A DNA stretch of 56,108 bases from Secundilactobacillus malefermentans DSM 5705 = KCTC 3548 (GTDB taxonomy: Bacteria; Bacillota; Bacilli; Lactobacillales; Lactobacillaceae), in NCBI RefSeq assembly GCF_001436395.1, contig NZ_AZGJ01000008.1, positions 1 to 56,108 on the forward strand, given 5' to 3'. Made by a program: the position numbers and the translations under genes. The notes beneath the pieces are model-generated. The model saw only the letters and a list, made by a program, of their open reading frames with translations. It did not search any database and was not told the DNA's origin. Below are positions 35,842 to 44,837 of the stretch, piece after piece (position 1 is the first letter of the stretch; each line of letters opens with the position of its first letter).

Positions 35842-36441
35842 TTATTTAAACACTTTAAACTGCTCTGACTCTGGCATAAATTCCTTTTCGTTTACAGAAC
35901 CTTCAATTGAACCAAAGTCCAATTGGCCACGTAAACGCCAGTTATCAGGAATGTTGAAAGCTTCTTTAACAAGATCATCGATAATTGGATTGTAATGTTG
36001 AAGATTAGCGCCGAGGTCCATTTCAGCTAAGGTTTCCCATACTGAATAGATGGCGATTCCTTGGCCTTGTTCTGACCAATCGTAAAAGTTATCGGCATAA
36101 AGTGGGAAATTCTTTTCAAGATCTGCAACAACGTCAGTGTCGGTGAAGAACATTACTGTCGCAAATGAAGCTTTAAATGAGTTAATTTTTTGGAGTGTCT
36201 TTTGGTAAGCTTCTTCGGTTGGCACTTCAGACTTAAGGCGTTTTGCAACGATGTCCCAAAGTTTATCGTTACTCTCTCCGAAAAGTGTCACAGCTCTAAC
36301 AGTTTGGCTATGAAATGCTGTTGGTGCTTGTTGAATCGCCTTTTGAATAACTGATACCAATTCATCTGGAGACTGCTTGACATTTTTACCAAGTGAATAG
36401 ATTGAACGACGCTTTTCTTGTAAGTCATAAAACTTGCTCAT
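35842..36441 (-). CDS. Nitroreductase family FMN oxidoreductase
   Basis: A 199 aa flavoprotein of the type reducing nitro compounds and quinones with NAD(P)H. The start YDLQEKRRSIYSLGKNVKQS, QQAPTAFHSQTVRAV and the late DLGANLQHYNPIIDD match the family. The promoter carries an ACTTAC-N5-GTAAGT dyad inside its spacer, suggesting control by an HxlR-type repressor and induction by electrophiles. Confidence 0.88.
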   Translation of the reverse strand: MSKFYDLQEKRRSIYSLGKNVKQSPDELVSVIQKAIQQAPTAFHSQTVRAVTLFGESNDKLWDIVAKRLKSEVPTEEAYQKTLQKINSFKASFATVMFFTDTDVVADLEKNFPLYADNFYDWSEQGQGIAIYSVWETLAEMDLGANLQHYNPIIDDLVKEAFNIPDNWRLRGQLDFGSIEGSVNEKEFMPESEQFKVFK

Positions 36442-36497
36442 ATTATAATTCCACCTTAAAAATTAGTATTTGGTGCGCCGGTGCGCTACCGATTACT

Positions 36498-36533
36498 AAA
36501 ATAATACCAACTTACTTTTGGTAAGTAAAGGAA
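36498..36533 (-). promoter_or_regulatory. Nitroreductase promoter with operator dyad in the spacer
   Basis: On the minus strand TTTACT and TATTAT are 17 bp apart, and the dyad ACTTAC-TTTTG-GTAAGT (36510-36526) fills the spacer. A repressor bound there would block RNA polymerase. The half-site resembles CTTACTTAC upstream of the HxlR gene at 8036. A tandem GGTGCGC repeat lies in the leader at 36472-36487. Confidence 0.5.
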
Positions 36534-36544
36534 AAAGTCCTAAA

Positions 36545-37015
36545 TTAGTTAATTTCTGAAATTTTTCCGTTCATTTGGTCAGATGTCGCTGAAGTCGTTT
36601 GCTCATTTAGAAATATTTTAAGAAATTGGGGAATACTTTCTGCGGTATTCTCTGCCGTCAATTCATTGAGGGACTTCCAACTATTAACACCCTCGTCACC
36701 ATTTTGAACTAAGGTACCAGAAAAATCAGACGTGTGGTATAAAAAACAGATTTTCCGGGTTAATTCCTTGTCATCAAACCATTCGACAGTCCCACACAAG
36801 GATAACGAATGAACGGTGAGCCCCGTTTCTTCTCGTACTTCGCGAACCATTGCGTGGTATAAGTCTTCCTTAACCTCCACGTGACCACCAGGAAAAGTTA
36901 ACCCGCGGCGCCAGGAAACATCGGTTTTGTCTTGGACAAGAACTTGTTTCGTGTTTGGATCAGTAATTAAACACATGTTGACTAGCTCAACTGACTGACT
37001 TCTTGGATATTTCAT
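36545..37015 (-). CDS. NUDIX hydrolase (MutT-like)
   Basis: 156 aa. The Nudix box GGHVEVKEDLYHAMVREVREETGL (GX5EX7REUXEEXGU) is complete at residues about 42-65, so it should hydrolyse a nucleoside diphosphate derivative such as 8-oxo-dGTP. The exact substrate is not predictable. It starts at 37015 behind a GGAGG site. Confidence 0.88.
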   Translation of the reverse strand: MKYPRSQSVELVNMCLITDPNTKQVLVQDKTDVSWRRGLTFPGGHVEVKEDLYHAMVREVREETGLTVHSLSLCGTVEWFDDKELTRKICFLYHTSDFSGTLVQNGDEGVNSWKSLNELTAENTAESIPQFLKIFLNEQTTSATSDQMNGKISEIN

Positions 37016-37046
37016 CGTTTGACCTCCTCAATAATCGTTATTATAG

Positions 37047-37081
37047 CAAAAAAATCAGACCAATTTACTGGTCTGATTTTT
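37047..37081 (-). terminator. Terminator after THUMP methyltransferase gene
   Basis: A 12-bp stem AAAATCAGACCA/TGGTCTGATTTT (37051-37062 with 37069-37080), with a T run on the minus strand, just past the stop codon. Confidence 0.85.
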
Positions 37082-37084
37082 AAG

Positions 37085-38218
37085 TTATTTTCTAATTTTA
37101 TGGCCCCAGAACTGGAAATAATCCGTTCTTAGCGCACCATTATAAAGTTTACGTTTCTTAGTTGCGCGGTCGCCATAGAATTGTTCGAAGTCTAAGTCAG
37201 CCGTAATAATGTATTTAGACCAGCTTGTTAACGGCTTAAATACTTTACCCATTTGACGGTACATAAGTTCAACGCTTTCCTTGTCCTTCATTCGTTCACC
37301 ATATGGTGGATTAGAAATCATGACCCCGTTGATTTTATCAGTCGTAAAATCTTGAACTGCGAGTTGTTTAAAGTCGATATCGTGTAAGACGCCGGCTGCA
37401 TTAGCATTAACCTTAGCAACATCAATCATCGAACCATCAATATCGGAAGCAAAAATATCAAGATCAATATCATGATTTTCAGCTTGTCGCGCTTCTTCAC
37501 GCAGCTTCTCACTAATCTTTTGATAGTCTTGATGCCAACCTTCGCATACAAATGAGCGATTAATACCAGGTGCAATATTATGCCCAATTAAAGCAGCTTC
37601 AATTGGAATAGTACCAGAACCACAAGTTGGGTCTGCAAATGGCATATCAGGATACCAATTGGTTATCTTAATTAAGGCTGCAGCCATATTTTCTTTCATG
37701 GGAGCAGTACCCTTTGCTTCACGGTAGCCACGTTTGAACAGACTATCACCCGTTGTATCAAGGGTAACCATAACCTGATCATCTCTGATTGCCACTTCTA
37801 CTGGGAACATTGCCCCAGTTTCAGGCAAACGTGTCCGTCGATGATAGACGGCACTCAACTTGTTTACAATGGCTTTTTTTGAGATAGATTGAATATCAGG
37901 GACACTATGAAGCTTAGAATTCTTTGATCGGGCATTAACCGGGAATTCTGCATCCATTGGCATGAAATGATCCCAGTTTATTTCAGTAACCTTATTGAAA
38001 AGGTCCTCAAAAGTCGTTGCCCTAAATTCAGCAATGATAATTTTGATTCGGTCAGCCGTTCGCAACCAGAGATTGGCCTTAATAATATCTTCCATGGTAC
38101 CGTCAAACTTGATTCGACCATTCTCGACCTGAGTCTGAAAACCAAGATACTTTAACTCACGTCCTGCAATTGCCTCAATTCCACTTGCCGTGGCAGCATA
38201 AAGATGAAACTTTTCCAT
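37085..38218 (-). CDS. THUMP-domain class I SAM-dependent RNA methyltransferase (RlmL/YpsC-like)
   Basis: 377 aa. A THUMP RNA-binding domain spans about residues 1-160. The Rossmann methyltransferase domain has FADPTCGSGTIPIEAALIG near residue 195 and the catalytic motif ISNPPYGERM near 305, typical of N2-guanine methylation in 23S rRNA. It matches B. subtilis YpsC in length and lies next to rnpB-gpsB-ypsA, the same neighbourhood as in Bacillus. Confidence 0.9.
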   Translation of the reverse strand: MEKFHLYAATASGIEAIAGRELKYLGFQTQVENGRIKFDGTMEDIIKANLWLRTADRIKIIIAEFRATTFEDLFNKVTEINWDHFMPMDAEFPVNARSKNSKLHSVPDIQSISKKAIVNKLSAVYHRRTRLPETGAMFPVEVAIRDDQVMVTLDTTGDSLFKRGYREAKGTAPMKENMAAALIKITNWYPDMPFADPTCGSGTIPIEAALIGHNIAPGINRSFVCEGWHQDYQKISEKLREEARQAENHDIDLDIFASDIDGSMIDVAKVNANAAGVLHDIDFKQLAVQDFTTDKINGVMISNPPYGERMKDKESVELMYRQMGKVFKPLTSWSKYIITADLDFEQFYGDRATKKRKLYNGALRTDYFQFWGHKIRK

Positions 38219-38267
38219 AACGAGTCCTCCTATTCTTGAATATTATTTTATAAGAAATTAAAGTCAT

Positions 38268-38295
38268 AAAAAAAGTGGGAGCAAGCTCCCACTAC
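38268..38295 (-). terminator. rnpB terminator
   Basis: On the minus strand AGTGGGA/TCCCACT with a 6-nt loop is followed by a run of seven T, immediately after the RNase P RNA. Confidence 0.88.
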
Positions 38296-38300
38296 CTGAA

Positions 38301-38690
38301 GGTGTAAACCTCTGTAAGCCATGTTTTGTGCCTTAATCAAAATTCAGGAATTTCAATCAGGCGGTAATCATCTATCTCGAGAGTATAAACTCTCCCCCCA
38401 CATTTCGTTCATTTCCATATGTGAAGCGCCCCTACCGTAGTTTGGGTTGCCCGCTCGTGGGGTTTACCGCGTTCCACCGCTGCTGTTTCCAACACCGTCA
38501 TCGTCGCTGTGGCACTTTCAAAAATACTCAAGCATAGTCAGAGACCTTAGCTCTTTCTTTTGCCGTAATCTTTACAGATTCCCCGGCTTATTTTTTCACC
38601 GAGCACGAACACTACAAGCATCGCAGCTTGTGCGAGCATGGACTTTCCTCAGCCGACATAAGCCGACCGCAATTACCCGAAGTTTACACC
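38301..38690 (-). ncRNA. rnpB: RNase P RNA (type B)
   Basis: About 390 nt on the minus strand. Universal blocks are visible: GAGGAAAGTCCATGCTCGCAC near the 5' end, ACAGCGACGATGACGG, GGGCAACCC, and ACAAAACATGGCTTACAGAG near the 3' end. The ends pair as GGTGTAAAC (38682-38690) with GTTTACACC (38301-38309), which sets the limits as helix P1. The layout and its place beside gpsB are those of the Bacillus-type ribozyme that matures tRNA 5' ends. The plus-strand ORF inside it is spurious. Confidence 0.95.
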
Positions 38691-38700
38691 TAATTTAATA

Positions 38701-39048
38701 TTACAAACGATGTGATTCATTTGCATTATTATCTAATTGAGAACCAAAAACGTGTCGTTCCAAATTGGATAGACGCTTAAGAATATCCATATTTGAAATG
38801 TTTGATGCTGGTTGTGAGTTTGGTTGAGGTATTGAACCACCAACAGATAACTGCTTAGTTAGTTCATCAACCTTTGCCAGTAGACGCTGATTTTCGTCGG
38901 ATAGTCGTTGATTTTCTTTGCTATATCCTTCGTAATCTTTAATAACTGTGTCTAAAAAGCTATCGACGTCTGCGGGATCATACCCACGCATCTTCTGACG
39001 GAACTCCTTTTGCAAAATATCTTTAGGAGTAAAATTAATATTTTCCAT
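38701..39048 (-). CDS. gpsB: Cell division protein GpsB
   Basis: A 115 aa cytoplasmic adaptor that links PBP1 and other wall enzymes to the division site. The N-terminal DivIVA-like domain contains [28 protein letters not shown] and a coiled coil to about residue 70. A variable linker and a C-terminal trimerising helix ([15 protein letters not shown]) follow. It lies directly upstream of rnpB. Its PBP1A partner is encoded 1.4 kb away. Confidence 0.95.
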   Translation of the reverse strand: MENINFTPKDILQKEFRQKMRGYDPADVDSFLDTVIKDYEGYSKENQRLSDENQRLLAKVDELTKQLSVGGSIPQPNSQPASNISNMDILKRLSNLERHVFGSQLDNNANESHRL

Positions 39049-39101
39049 TACAAGCTACACCTCATTATTTTCAACACCAACGTTTACTATGTTAGCAGAT
39101 T

Positions 39102-39671
39102 TTATCCAGGTTGAAAACCATTATTTGAATTTTCTTCAAATTCGTTGGCTTTTTCCTGCAACCAATCAAAATCTAGCATCTCTAAATCGTACGGTTGGCG
39201 ATCCATATATTTTTGAATTGCCTGATAATCATACTCAGGCTTTCCTTCTTTCTCTATATCATATACTAATCCAGCTAATTCGGTATGGCTTAACATGAAA
39301 GTTTGATAATTTCTTAATTGTTGTGGACTTTCATATGGTGCTGCACTGACAGTCTCAACAAAGTCTGCCTTCAATTTAATTTGTGCAAGTTTTGCTTGAT
39401 TATTTTCATTCCAATTTGACCCAAAGTCTTTGAATGGTAACATCATTGCAATTTTGAATTCCGGGTACTGCTCTTTTAGGTCCGCACCAGCTTCGATGAC
39501 CCATTGTTCAATTCCAAGCTGTCCACCCGTAATTAACCAAGTAACACCCGTCTCAATTTTTTCAATCAGGTAGTTTTTTAATGCATATTGAATGACCTTT
39601 AATTTTGGATCTTCATTTCCGAAAACCCCTAGTTCGTAGCTTCTATAACCAGTTAGCCAAAGCCTACTCAT
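39102..39671 (-). CDS. ypsA: YpsA family protein (SLOG superfamily, DUF1273)
   Basis: 189 aa. The Rossmann-like SLOG motifs are present: RLWLTGYRSYELGVFG, WLITGGQLGIEQWVIEAG and LPFKDFGSNWNENN, which imply nucleotide binding. The B. subtilis homologue affects cell division, which fits the location next to gpsB. I start at the ATG at 39671, 8 bases after GGAG. A TTG one codon upstream is possible. Confidence 0.88.
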   Translation of the reverse strand: MSRLWLTGYRSYELGVFGNEDPKLKVIQYALKNYLIEKIETGVTWLITGGQLGIEQWVIEAGADLKEQYPEFKIAMMLPFKDFGSNWNENNQAKLAQIKLKADFVETVSAAPYESPQQLRNYQTFMLSHTELAGLVYDIEKEGKPEYDYQAIQKYMDRQPYDLEMLDFDWLQEKANEFEENSNNGFQPG

Positions 39672-39828
39672 CAAGATGTCTCCTTCCTTAATAATATTTA
39701 TAAATTTCGCAACGTTTATTTAAGCTTCCACTTGGTATAATAACATTAATTATGTAGCTAGCTGTATAATGTCCGTGGTATGATATATCGTGTATTATCG
39801 CTTCTTTATTTGAAAGGTGATGCTTCAT

Positions 39829-40449
39829 TTGGCAATTCGATATCCAAACGGTAAACAATTTCGTCAACCGACTGAAACTGCTTCAAAACTGAAGTCAGCT
39901 TCGGCTAAGACCAGCTTTAGTGATCGTGGTATGACACTTGAGCAGGAACTCAATCAGAGCAACGCCTACTATTTGAACCACGATGTTGCGGTTATTCATA
40001 AAAAGCCCACACCCATTCAGATTGTGAATGTGGATTATCCTAAACGAAGTGCGGCAGTCATTAAGGAAGCTTACTTCAAACAAGCTTCCACGACAGATTA
40101 CAACGGTGTCTATAGAGGAAACTACATCGATTTTGATGCAAAAGAAACGCAAAATGCAACGTCTTTTCCGTTACACAATTTCCACGAACATCAGGTGGAA
40201 CATATGCGTCAGTGCATTAAACATGGTGGAATCTGTTTTGCTATTATTAAATTCGTAAAATTAGACCAGATTTTTCTTTTTAAAGCCACCGATTTATTTT
40301 CCTATTGGGACAATATGGATGCAACTAAGGGGCGCAAATCAATTCCACTCGCTGATATTCAGAAAAACGGCATTTTAATTCAGTACCACATTCAACCTTT
40401 GATTCCGTATTTGGAAGCCGTTGATCAACTGATTGATTTGAGACGTTAA
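39829..40449 (+). CDS. recU: Holliday junction resolvase RecU
   Basis: The protein is 206 aa from the TTG at 39829, which gives the family start AIRYPNGK and has AAAGGTG 9 bases upstream. GTG/ATG codons further upstream overlap that site. The catalytic cluster lies in NYIDFDAKETQNATSFPLHNFHEHQ (Asp and Glu-x-Lys). It resolves recombination intermediates and aids RecA. The recU-pbp1A pair with 18 bases between is conserved in Firmicutes. Confidence 0.93.
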   Translation: MAIRYPNGKQFRQPTETASKLKSASAKTSFSDRGMTLEQELNQSNAYYLNHDVAVIHKKPTPIQIVNVDYPKRSAAVIKEAYFKQASTTDYNGVYRGNYIDFDAKETQNATSFPLHNFHEHQVEHMRQCIKHGGICFAIIKFVKLDQIFLFKATDLFSYWDNMDATKGRKSIPLADIQKNGILIQYHIQPLIPYLEAVDQLIDLRR

Positions 40450-40467
40450 CTAAGAAGGGGAAACTTT

Positions 40468-42765
40468 ATGTCAACAAACAATTCAAAACAGCCAACTCGT
40501 ATGAGTCGCAATAGCGGACAACGCTTTAGTTCAAAACCAAAGCATGGCTGGCAATTATTTCGAAAAATTATGTACCTTGTTTTTGCTGCCCTATTCGTCG
40601 TGATTTTAGCTGGTATAGGACTATTCTTTTTTTATGCGCAAAGCGCGCCAGAGGTTAGTCATGATCAACTTGCTAGTGATACATCAACAAGAATTTATGA
40701 TTCCTCTGGCTCTCTCGTTTCGAAACTTGGTGCGCAGGATCGCGATTACGTCAAAAACAAGAATATTCCTGGCACGTTGAAACAAGCTGTCGTTTCTATT
40801 GAAGATAAGCGATTCTACAAACACCATGGTGTCGACCCAACCAGAATTATGGGTGCGGCAGTTGCTGATTTAACTGGTAATTCTCTTGGCCTCCAAGGTG
40901 GAAGTACCTTAACCCAGCAACTCGTCAAGCTATCAGTATTTTCGACTGCTGCATCAGACCGAACGCTAAAACGAAAGGCGCAAGAAGCCTGGTTAGCAAT
41001 TCAAGTTGAACGTAACTACTCAAAAGCTAAGATTCTAGAATTTTACATTAATAAAGTTTACATGGGTAATGGTGTGTATGGGATGCAAACGGCGGCGAAA
41101 TATTATTATGGTAAGACATTGAGCAATCTGACTCTGCCACAATTAGCACTATTAGCCGGGATGCCGCAATCACCTACTTCATACGACCCAGTTAAATATC
41201 CTAAATATGCGACACAACGAAGAAATACTGTTTTAACGGCGATGGTTTCTAACAACGTCATTACTTCACAACAAGCAGCTCAAGCAAAAGCAACTAACGT
41301 TTCGTCTGGTCTTGTTACGTCGCATACAACGACCTCTTCCAGTCTTTCTAAAAACTCGAAAGTGATCGATTCTTATTTAAAAACTGTTTATAGTGAATTG
41401 AAAAAACGAGGTTACAACACGAACACTGGTGGCCTCAAGGTTTACACGAACCTCAATTTAAAAACCCAAAAGCATTTATATAACACCGTTAATAACGACT
41501 CAACCGTTGCCTTCCCAAGTAACAAATTTCAAGTTGGCGCAACGATGGTTAATTCGAAAAATGGTAAAGTGGTCGCAATGCTAGGTGGTCGAAAAGTGGG
41601 AAATGTCTCATTTGGTCTAAACCGAGCCGTTCAAACTGATCGCTCAAGTGGATCGACGATGAAACCGCTCATGGATTATGGCCCTGCTATTGAATATTTG
41701 AATTATCCAACTTATCAACCCGTTCAAGATACCGCCTACACTTATGCAGGTACCAACAAGCAACTATACGACTTTGACAATAAGTATCAAGGAACAATCA
41801 CCATGCGCAAAGCATTGGTTGAATCTCGGAATATTCCTGCCGTTCGAACGCTTGAAGCGGTTGGAATTTCGAAAGCAACTAAGTTCCTTGGCGGGTTAGG
41901 AATGACCTTCAAGGATCAGCTGACCCTGCAAAACGGGATTGGCGCTTATATTTCCTCTGAGCAAGAAGCTGCCGCCTACGCTGCTTTTGCAAATGGTGGT
42001 GTCTATCATAAGCCATACCTCATTAGTAAGGTTACGACGTCGGATGGGAAGTCTAAAACGTACAGTAGTAAAGGTAAACGCGCAATGACCAAGGCAACTG
42101 CCTTTATGATTACCGATATGCTTAAAGGCGTTATGACAAATGCCAGTAGCTCTGGTACAGCAGCTAATATTTCAGGCCTTTACCAAGCTGGTAAAACTGG
42201 AACAACCGCGTACCCTTCTAACTATTCAAGCACAGTGCCAAGTGACGCAGCGATGGATTCTTGGTTTACTGGATACACGAAGAACTATTCCCTTTCAGTT
42301 TGGACAGGTTATGATCGTCAGTTTAAAACAGGTCACTACATTCCTGAGTCTGAAACGAAAATTGCCCAACTTATTTATAAGAGTGAAATGACTTACGCAC
42401 AACAAAATAAGTCCAATACCAATTGGACTGCCCCAAGCGATGTCGTTGGTGTTACCAAAAATGGGACCCAGGAATATTATGTTTCTGGACATCCTGGAAC
42501 AAGTGCGATTGCTGATTCAGGCACGACAAATCAGTATAGCAGTAGTAATAACACTAGCTCCTCTCGTTATAGTAGTAATAGTCAAACGACTGGGACTTCC
42601 GAAAGTGAAAGCAGTACTGAAAGTTCTACCGACAATGAATCAAGTACGTCGACTGAACAAGAACCAGGTGGATCTGGTAATGGGACAGGTTCAAATGACA
42701 CAAGTAGCGCAAATAGTACCAGTAATGCAACAAGTACTGAAAATAGTCCAACAACGACTAATTAG
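40468..42765 (+). CDS. pbp1A: Class A penicillin-binding protein PBP1A
   Basis: A 765 aa bifunctional peptidoglycan synthase. Residues 1-34 are a basic cytoplasmic tail, probably the GpsB contact. One membrane helix spans about 35-58. The glycosyltransferase domain has EDKRFYKHHGVDP and GGSTLTQQLVK. The transpeptidase has S-T-M-K (in SSGSTMKPL), SRN and KTGTT. The last 90 residues or so are almost only Ser, Thr, Asn and Gly, a flexible wall-spanning tail. Confidence 0.95.
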   Translation: MSTNNSKQPTRMSRNSGQRFSSKPKHGWQLFRKIMYLVFAALFVVILAGIGLFFFYAQSAPEVSHDQLASDTSTRIYDSSGSLVSKLGAQDRDYVKNKNIPGTLKQAVVSIEDKRFYKHHGVDPTRIMGAAVADLTGNSLGLQGGSTLTQQLVKLSVFSTAASDRTLKRKAQEAWLAIQVERNYSKAKILEFYINKVYMGNGVYGMQTAAKYYYGKTLSNLTLPQLALLAGMPQSPTSYDPVKYPKYATQRRNTVLTAMVSNNVITSQQAAQAKATNVSSGLVTSHTTTSSSLSKNSKVIDSYLKTVYSELKKRGYNTNTGGLKVYTNLNLKTQKHLYNTVNNDSTVAFPSNKFQVGATMVNSKNGKVVAMLGGRKVGNVSFGLNRAVQTDRSSGSTMKPLMDYGPAIEYLNYPTYQPVQDTAYTYAGTNKQLYDFDNKYQGTITMRKALVESRNIPAVRTLEAVGISKATKFLGGLGMTFKDQLTLQNGIGAYISSEQEAAAYAAFANGGVYHKPYLISKVTTSDGKSKTYSSKGKRAMTKATAFMITDMLKGVMTNASSSGTAANISGLYQAGKTGTTAYPSNYSSTVPSDAAMDSWFTGYTKNYSLSVWTGYDRQFKTGHYIPESETKIAQLIYKSEMTYAQQNKSNTNWTAPSDVVGVTKNGTQEYYVSGHPGTSAIADSGTTNQYSSSNNTSSSRYSSNSQTTGTSESESSTESSTDNESSTSTEQEPGGSGNGTGSNDTSSANSTSNATSTENSPTTTN

Positions 42766-42771
42766 AACAGC

Positions 42772-42806
42772 AAAAGGCCTGAATTCAATTGAATTCAGGC
42801 CTTTTT
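42772..42806. terminator. Bidirectional terminator between pbp1A and dnaD
   Basis: A perfect 17-bp palindrome (42772-42788 with 42789-42805) centred on CAATTG, A/T-flanked, serves both convergent genes. Confidence 0.9.
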
Positions 42807-42807
42807 G

Positions 42808-43512
42808 TTAGTCATTTTTATCTTGATCAGTAATATTAAAGATTGGAATTTTAGGTTGATTGATTGATTTTTTCTCTTTTGGATTAGAGGCCACGGTATG
42901 CGAAGTCCGATATCTTTGAGCTTCAGCCGGTGTTTGAATATGCTTCTTTTCCCAGTTTATTAGAATTCGATCAATATACTTAAAATTATAAACTTGATTT
43001 AAAACGGCTTCTTTTAGTGCTAAGGAAATGAGATCCGGTTGATAGTGATCTTCATCGAGCCATTTGCCAATCGTTTCTAGTTCGATTGGTGAAAGGGTCC
43101 GACCAAATTCAGTTTCAATTTGGGTAAACAACTGTTTTCTAGAACTATCCTTCGTTTGTTTCACTGTCACTTCTTCAGCTTGTTTAACTGCAACAGCCAA
43201 CTTTTTGTACAATAGAGAGAAGTCATAAACATCATGCGTTAAGGAGTCTTCCCCTTTTACACTATTTATTTCCAAAAGTTTCTTTGCGATTAGTTCGTGA
43301 AGAAGTTGATAGATGGATTGTTCTGATTCGCCCATATTTTTGGCAATTTGATTGATATCAGGAAAATCATGACCTCTATCCATATATGACTTCACTTGAA
43401 TAAACATCAAAAATTCTTGGTTGGTCATGCCCACTTGCTGATAATGAGAAATCAGCAAGTTGTTAATGACTGTCTCTCCAGCGTGTATATATGATTCAAA
43501 AAAATCAGCCAT
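42808..43512 (-). CDS. dnaD: DnaD-family replication initiation/remodelling protein
   Basis: 234 aa. An N-terminal winged-helix domain (residues 1-100) is followed by a DDBH2 domain (about 120-195) containing FGRTLSPIELETIGKWLDEDHYQPDLISLALKEAVLNQVYNFKYIDRILINW, ending in the YxxxIL.W motif. DnaD helps load the helicase with DnaB and DnaI. It is the last gene of the dinG-ypmB-aspB-asnS-dnaD operon, as in B. subtilis. Confidence 0.93.
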   Translation of the reverse strand: MADFFESYIHAGETVINNLLISHYQQVGMTNQEFLMFIQVKSYMDRGHDFPDINQIAKNMGESEQSIYQLLHELIAKKLLEINSVKGEDSLTHDVYDFSLLYKKLAVAVKQAEEVTVKQTKDSSRKQLFTQIETEFGRTLSPIELETIGKWLDEDHYQPDLISLALKEAVLNQVYNFKYIDRILINWEKKHIQTPAEAQRYRTSHTVASNPKEKKSINQPKIPIFNITDQDKND

Positions 43513-43541
43513 TTTTCCACCTCAATTGTTGCAACTTAATT

Positions 43542-44837
43542 TTACGGATAAATACGGTTCAATAATCTTGGGAATGGAATAGCCTCTCGAACGTGATCTT
43601 CACCCGTAATCCAAGTAATAGCTCGTTCAAGACCTAAACCAAATCCAGAGTGAGGGACACTTCCGTACTTTCTTAAGTCAAGGTACCAACTATATTCCTT
43701 GGTATCCAAACCAGCTTTTTCAATTTCCTTATAAAGGTAGTCATAATCGGTTGCCCGTTCTGAGCCACCAATTATTTCACCATAACCTTCAGGTGCCAAT
43801 AAATCAGCACAGATGACAACATCATCACGAGTTGGATGTGGCTTCATGTAGAATGGTTTAATTGATTTAGGATAGTTAATCACAAAAACGGGTTTATTAA
43901 AGTGGTCGGCCAAGAAAGTTTCCTCTGGTGAACCAAAATCGACACCCCAATCAACATCAAAGTCATTTTCCTTCAAGAGATCAATCGCTTCATCATAGCT
44001 AATTCTTGGATATGGAAGTTGCGTATATTTCTTTAACGTTTCCATATCCCGTCCAAGGGTTTGTAAAGCACCCTCACAGTGATCTAGCACGTTTTGAACT
44101 AGGAATGCAATATACTTTTCTTGGACTTCTAGACTCTGTTCTTGGTGCATAAAGGCCATCTCAGGTTCAATCATCCAAAATTCAATCAAATGGCGACGGG
44201 TTTTGGATTTTTCTGCTCTAAAAGTTGGTCCAAATGAAAAGACCTTGTCAAACGCCATTGCCCCAGCCTCTTCGTAAAGTTGTCCAGACTGTGACAGGTA
44301 AGCATCATGGTCAAAATACTCCGTATGGAATAAATCAGTCGTGCCTTCAGGTGCACTACCAGTAAGAATTGGTGCATCGATTTTAGTGAAGCCTTCAGCA
44401 TTAAAAAATTCATAGGTTGCTCGAATCACTTCATTTCTGATTATCATGACGGCATGAGGTTTACTAGACCTTAACCACAAATGACGATGATCCATTAGGA
44501 AGTCCACTCCATGCTCTTTGGGGGTGATTGGATAGTCAGCACTTTCACCGATGACCTCAATCGTTTCAACTTCAATTTCGTACCCGAATTTTGATCTTGA
44601 ATCTTCGTGAATGACACCAGTAATTTGCATACTTGTTTCTTGTTTTAATTCTTTAGCCAAAAGGAAAGTTTCTTCAGAAACGGCAGCTTTAACAACGACC
44701 CCTTGAAAAAATTCTGTTCCATCTCGTAGCTGTAGAAACGCAATTTTTCCACTTGAACGCTTGTTAGTAAGCCAAACCCCAATTTTCACTTTTTCATCAA
44801 CGTGGTTTTTGGCATCAATGATATTAATTTGTTTCAT
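43542..44837 (-). CDS. asnS: Asparaginyl-tRNA synthetase
   Basis: 431 aa class IIb synthetase. An N-terminal OB fold binds the anticodon ([23 protein letters not shown] onwards). Motif 2 is seen around [23 protein letters not shown] and motif 3 in [15 protein letters not shown]. The ATG at 44837 is chosen over the longer frame because GGAGG lies upstream. The start overlaps the end of the aminotransferase gene by 14 bases, so translation is probably coupled. Confidence 0.95.
   Translation of the reverse strand: MKQINIIDAKNHVDEKVKIGVWLTNKRSSGKIAFLQLRDGTEFFQGVVVKAAVSEETFLLAKELKQETSMQITGVIHEDSRSKFGYEIEVETIEVIGESADYPITPKEHGVDFLMDHRHLWLRSSKPHAVMIIRNEVIRATYEFFNAEGFTKIDAPILTGSAPEGTTDLFHTEYFDHDAYLSQSGQLYEEAGAMAFDKVFSFGPTFRAEKSKTRRHLIEFWMIEPEMAFMHQEQSLEVQEKYIAFLVQNVLDHCEGALQTLGRDMETLKKYTQLPYPRISYDEAIDLLKENDFDVDWGVDFGSPEETFLADHFNKPVFVINYPKSIKPFYMKPHPTRDDVVICADLLAPEGYGEIIGGSERATDYDYLYKEIEKAGLDTKEYSWYLDLRKYGSVPHSGFGLGLERAITWITGEDHVREAIPFPRLLNRIYP

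Noticed and set aside
38447-38698. Plus-strand ORF of 83 codons
   Set aside because: It lies wholly inside the RNase P RNA gene on the opposite strand and has no ribosome binding site.
40028-40258. Alternative-frame ORF within recU
   Set aside because: It is a shadow frame with no ribosome binding site and no family resemblance.
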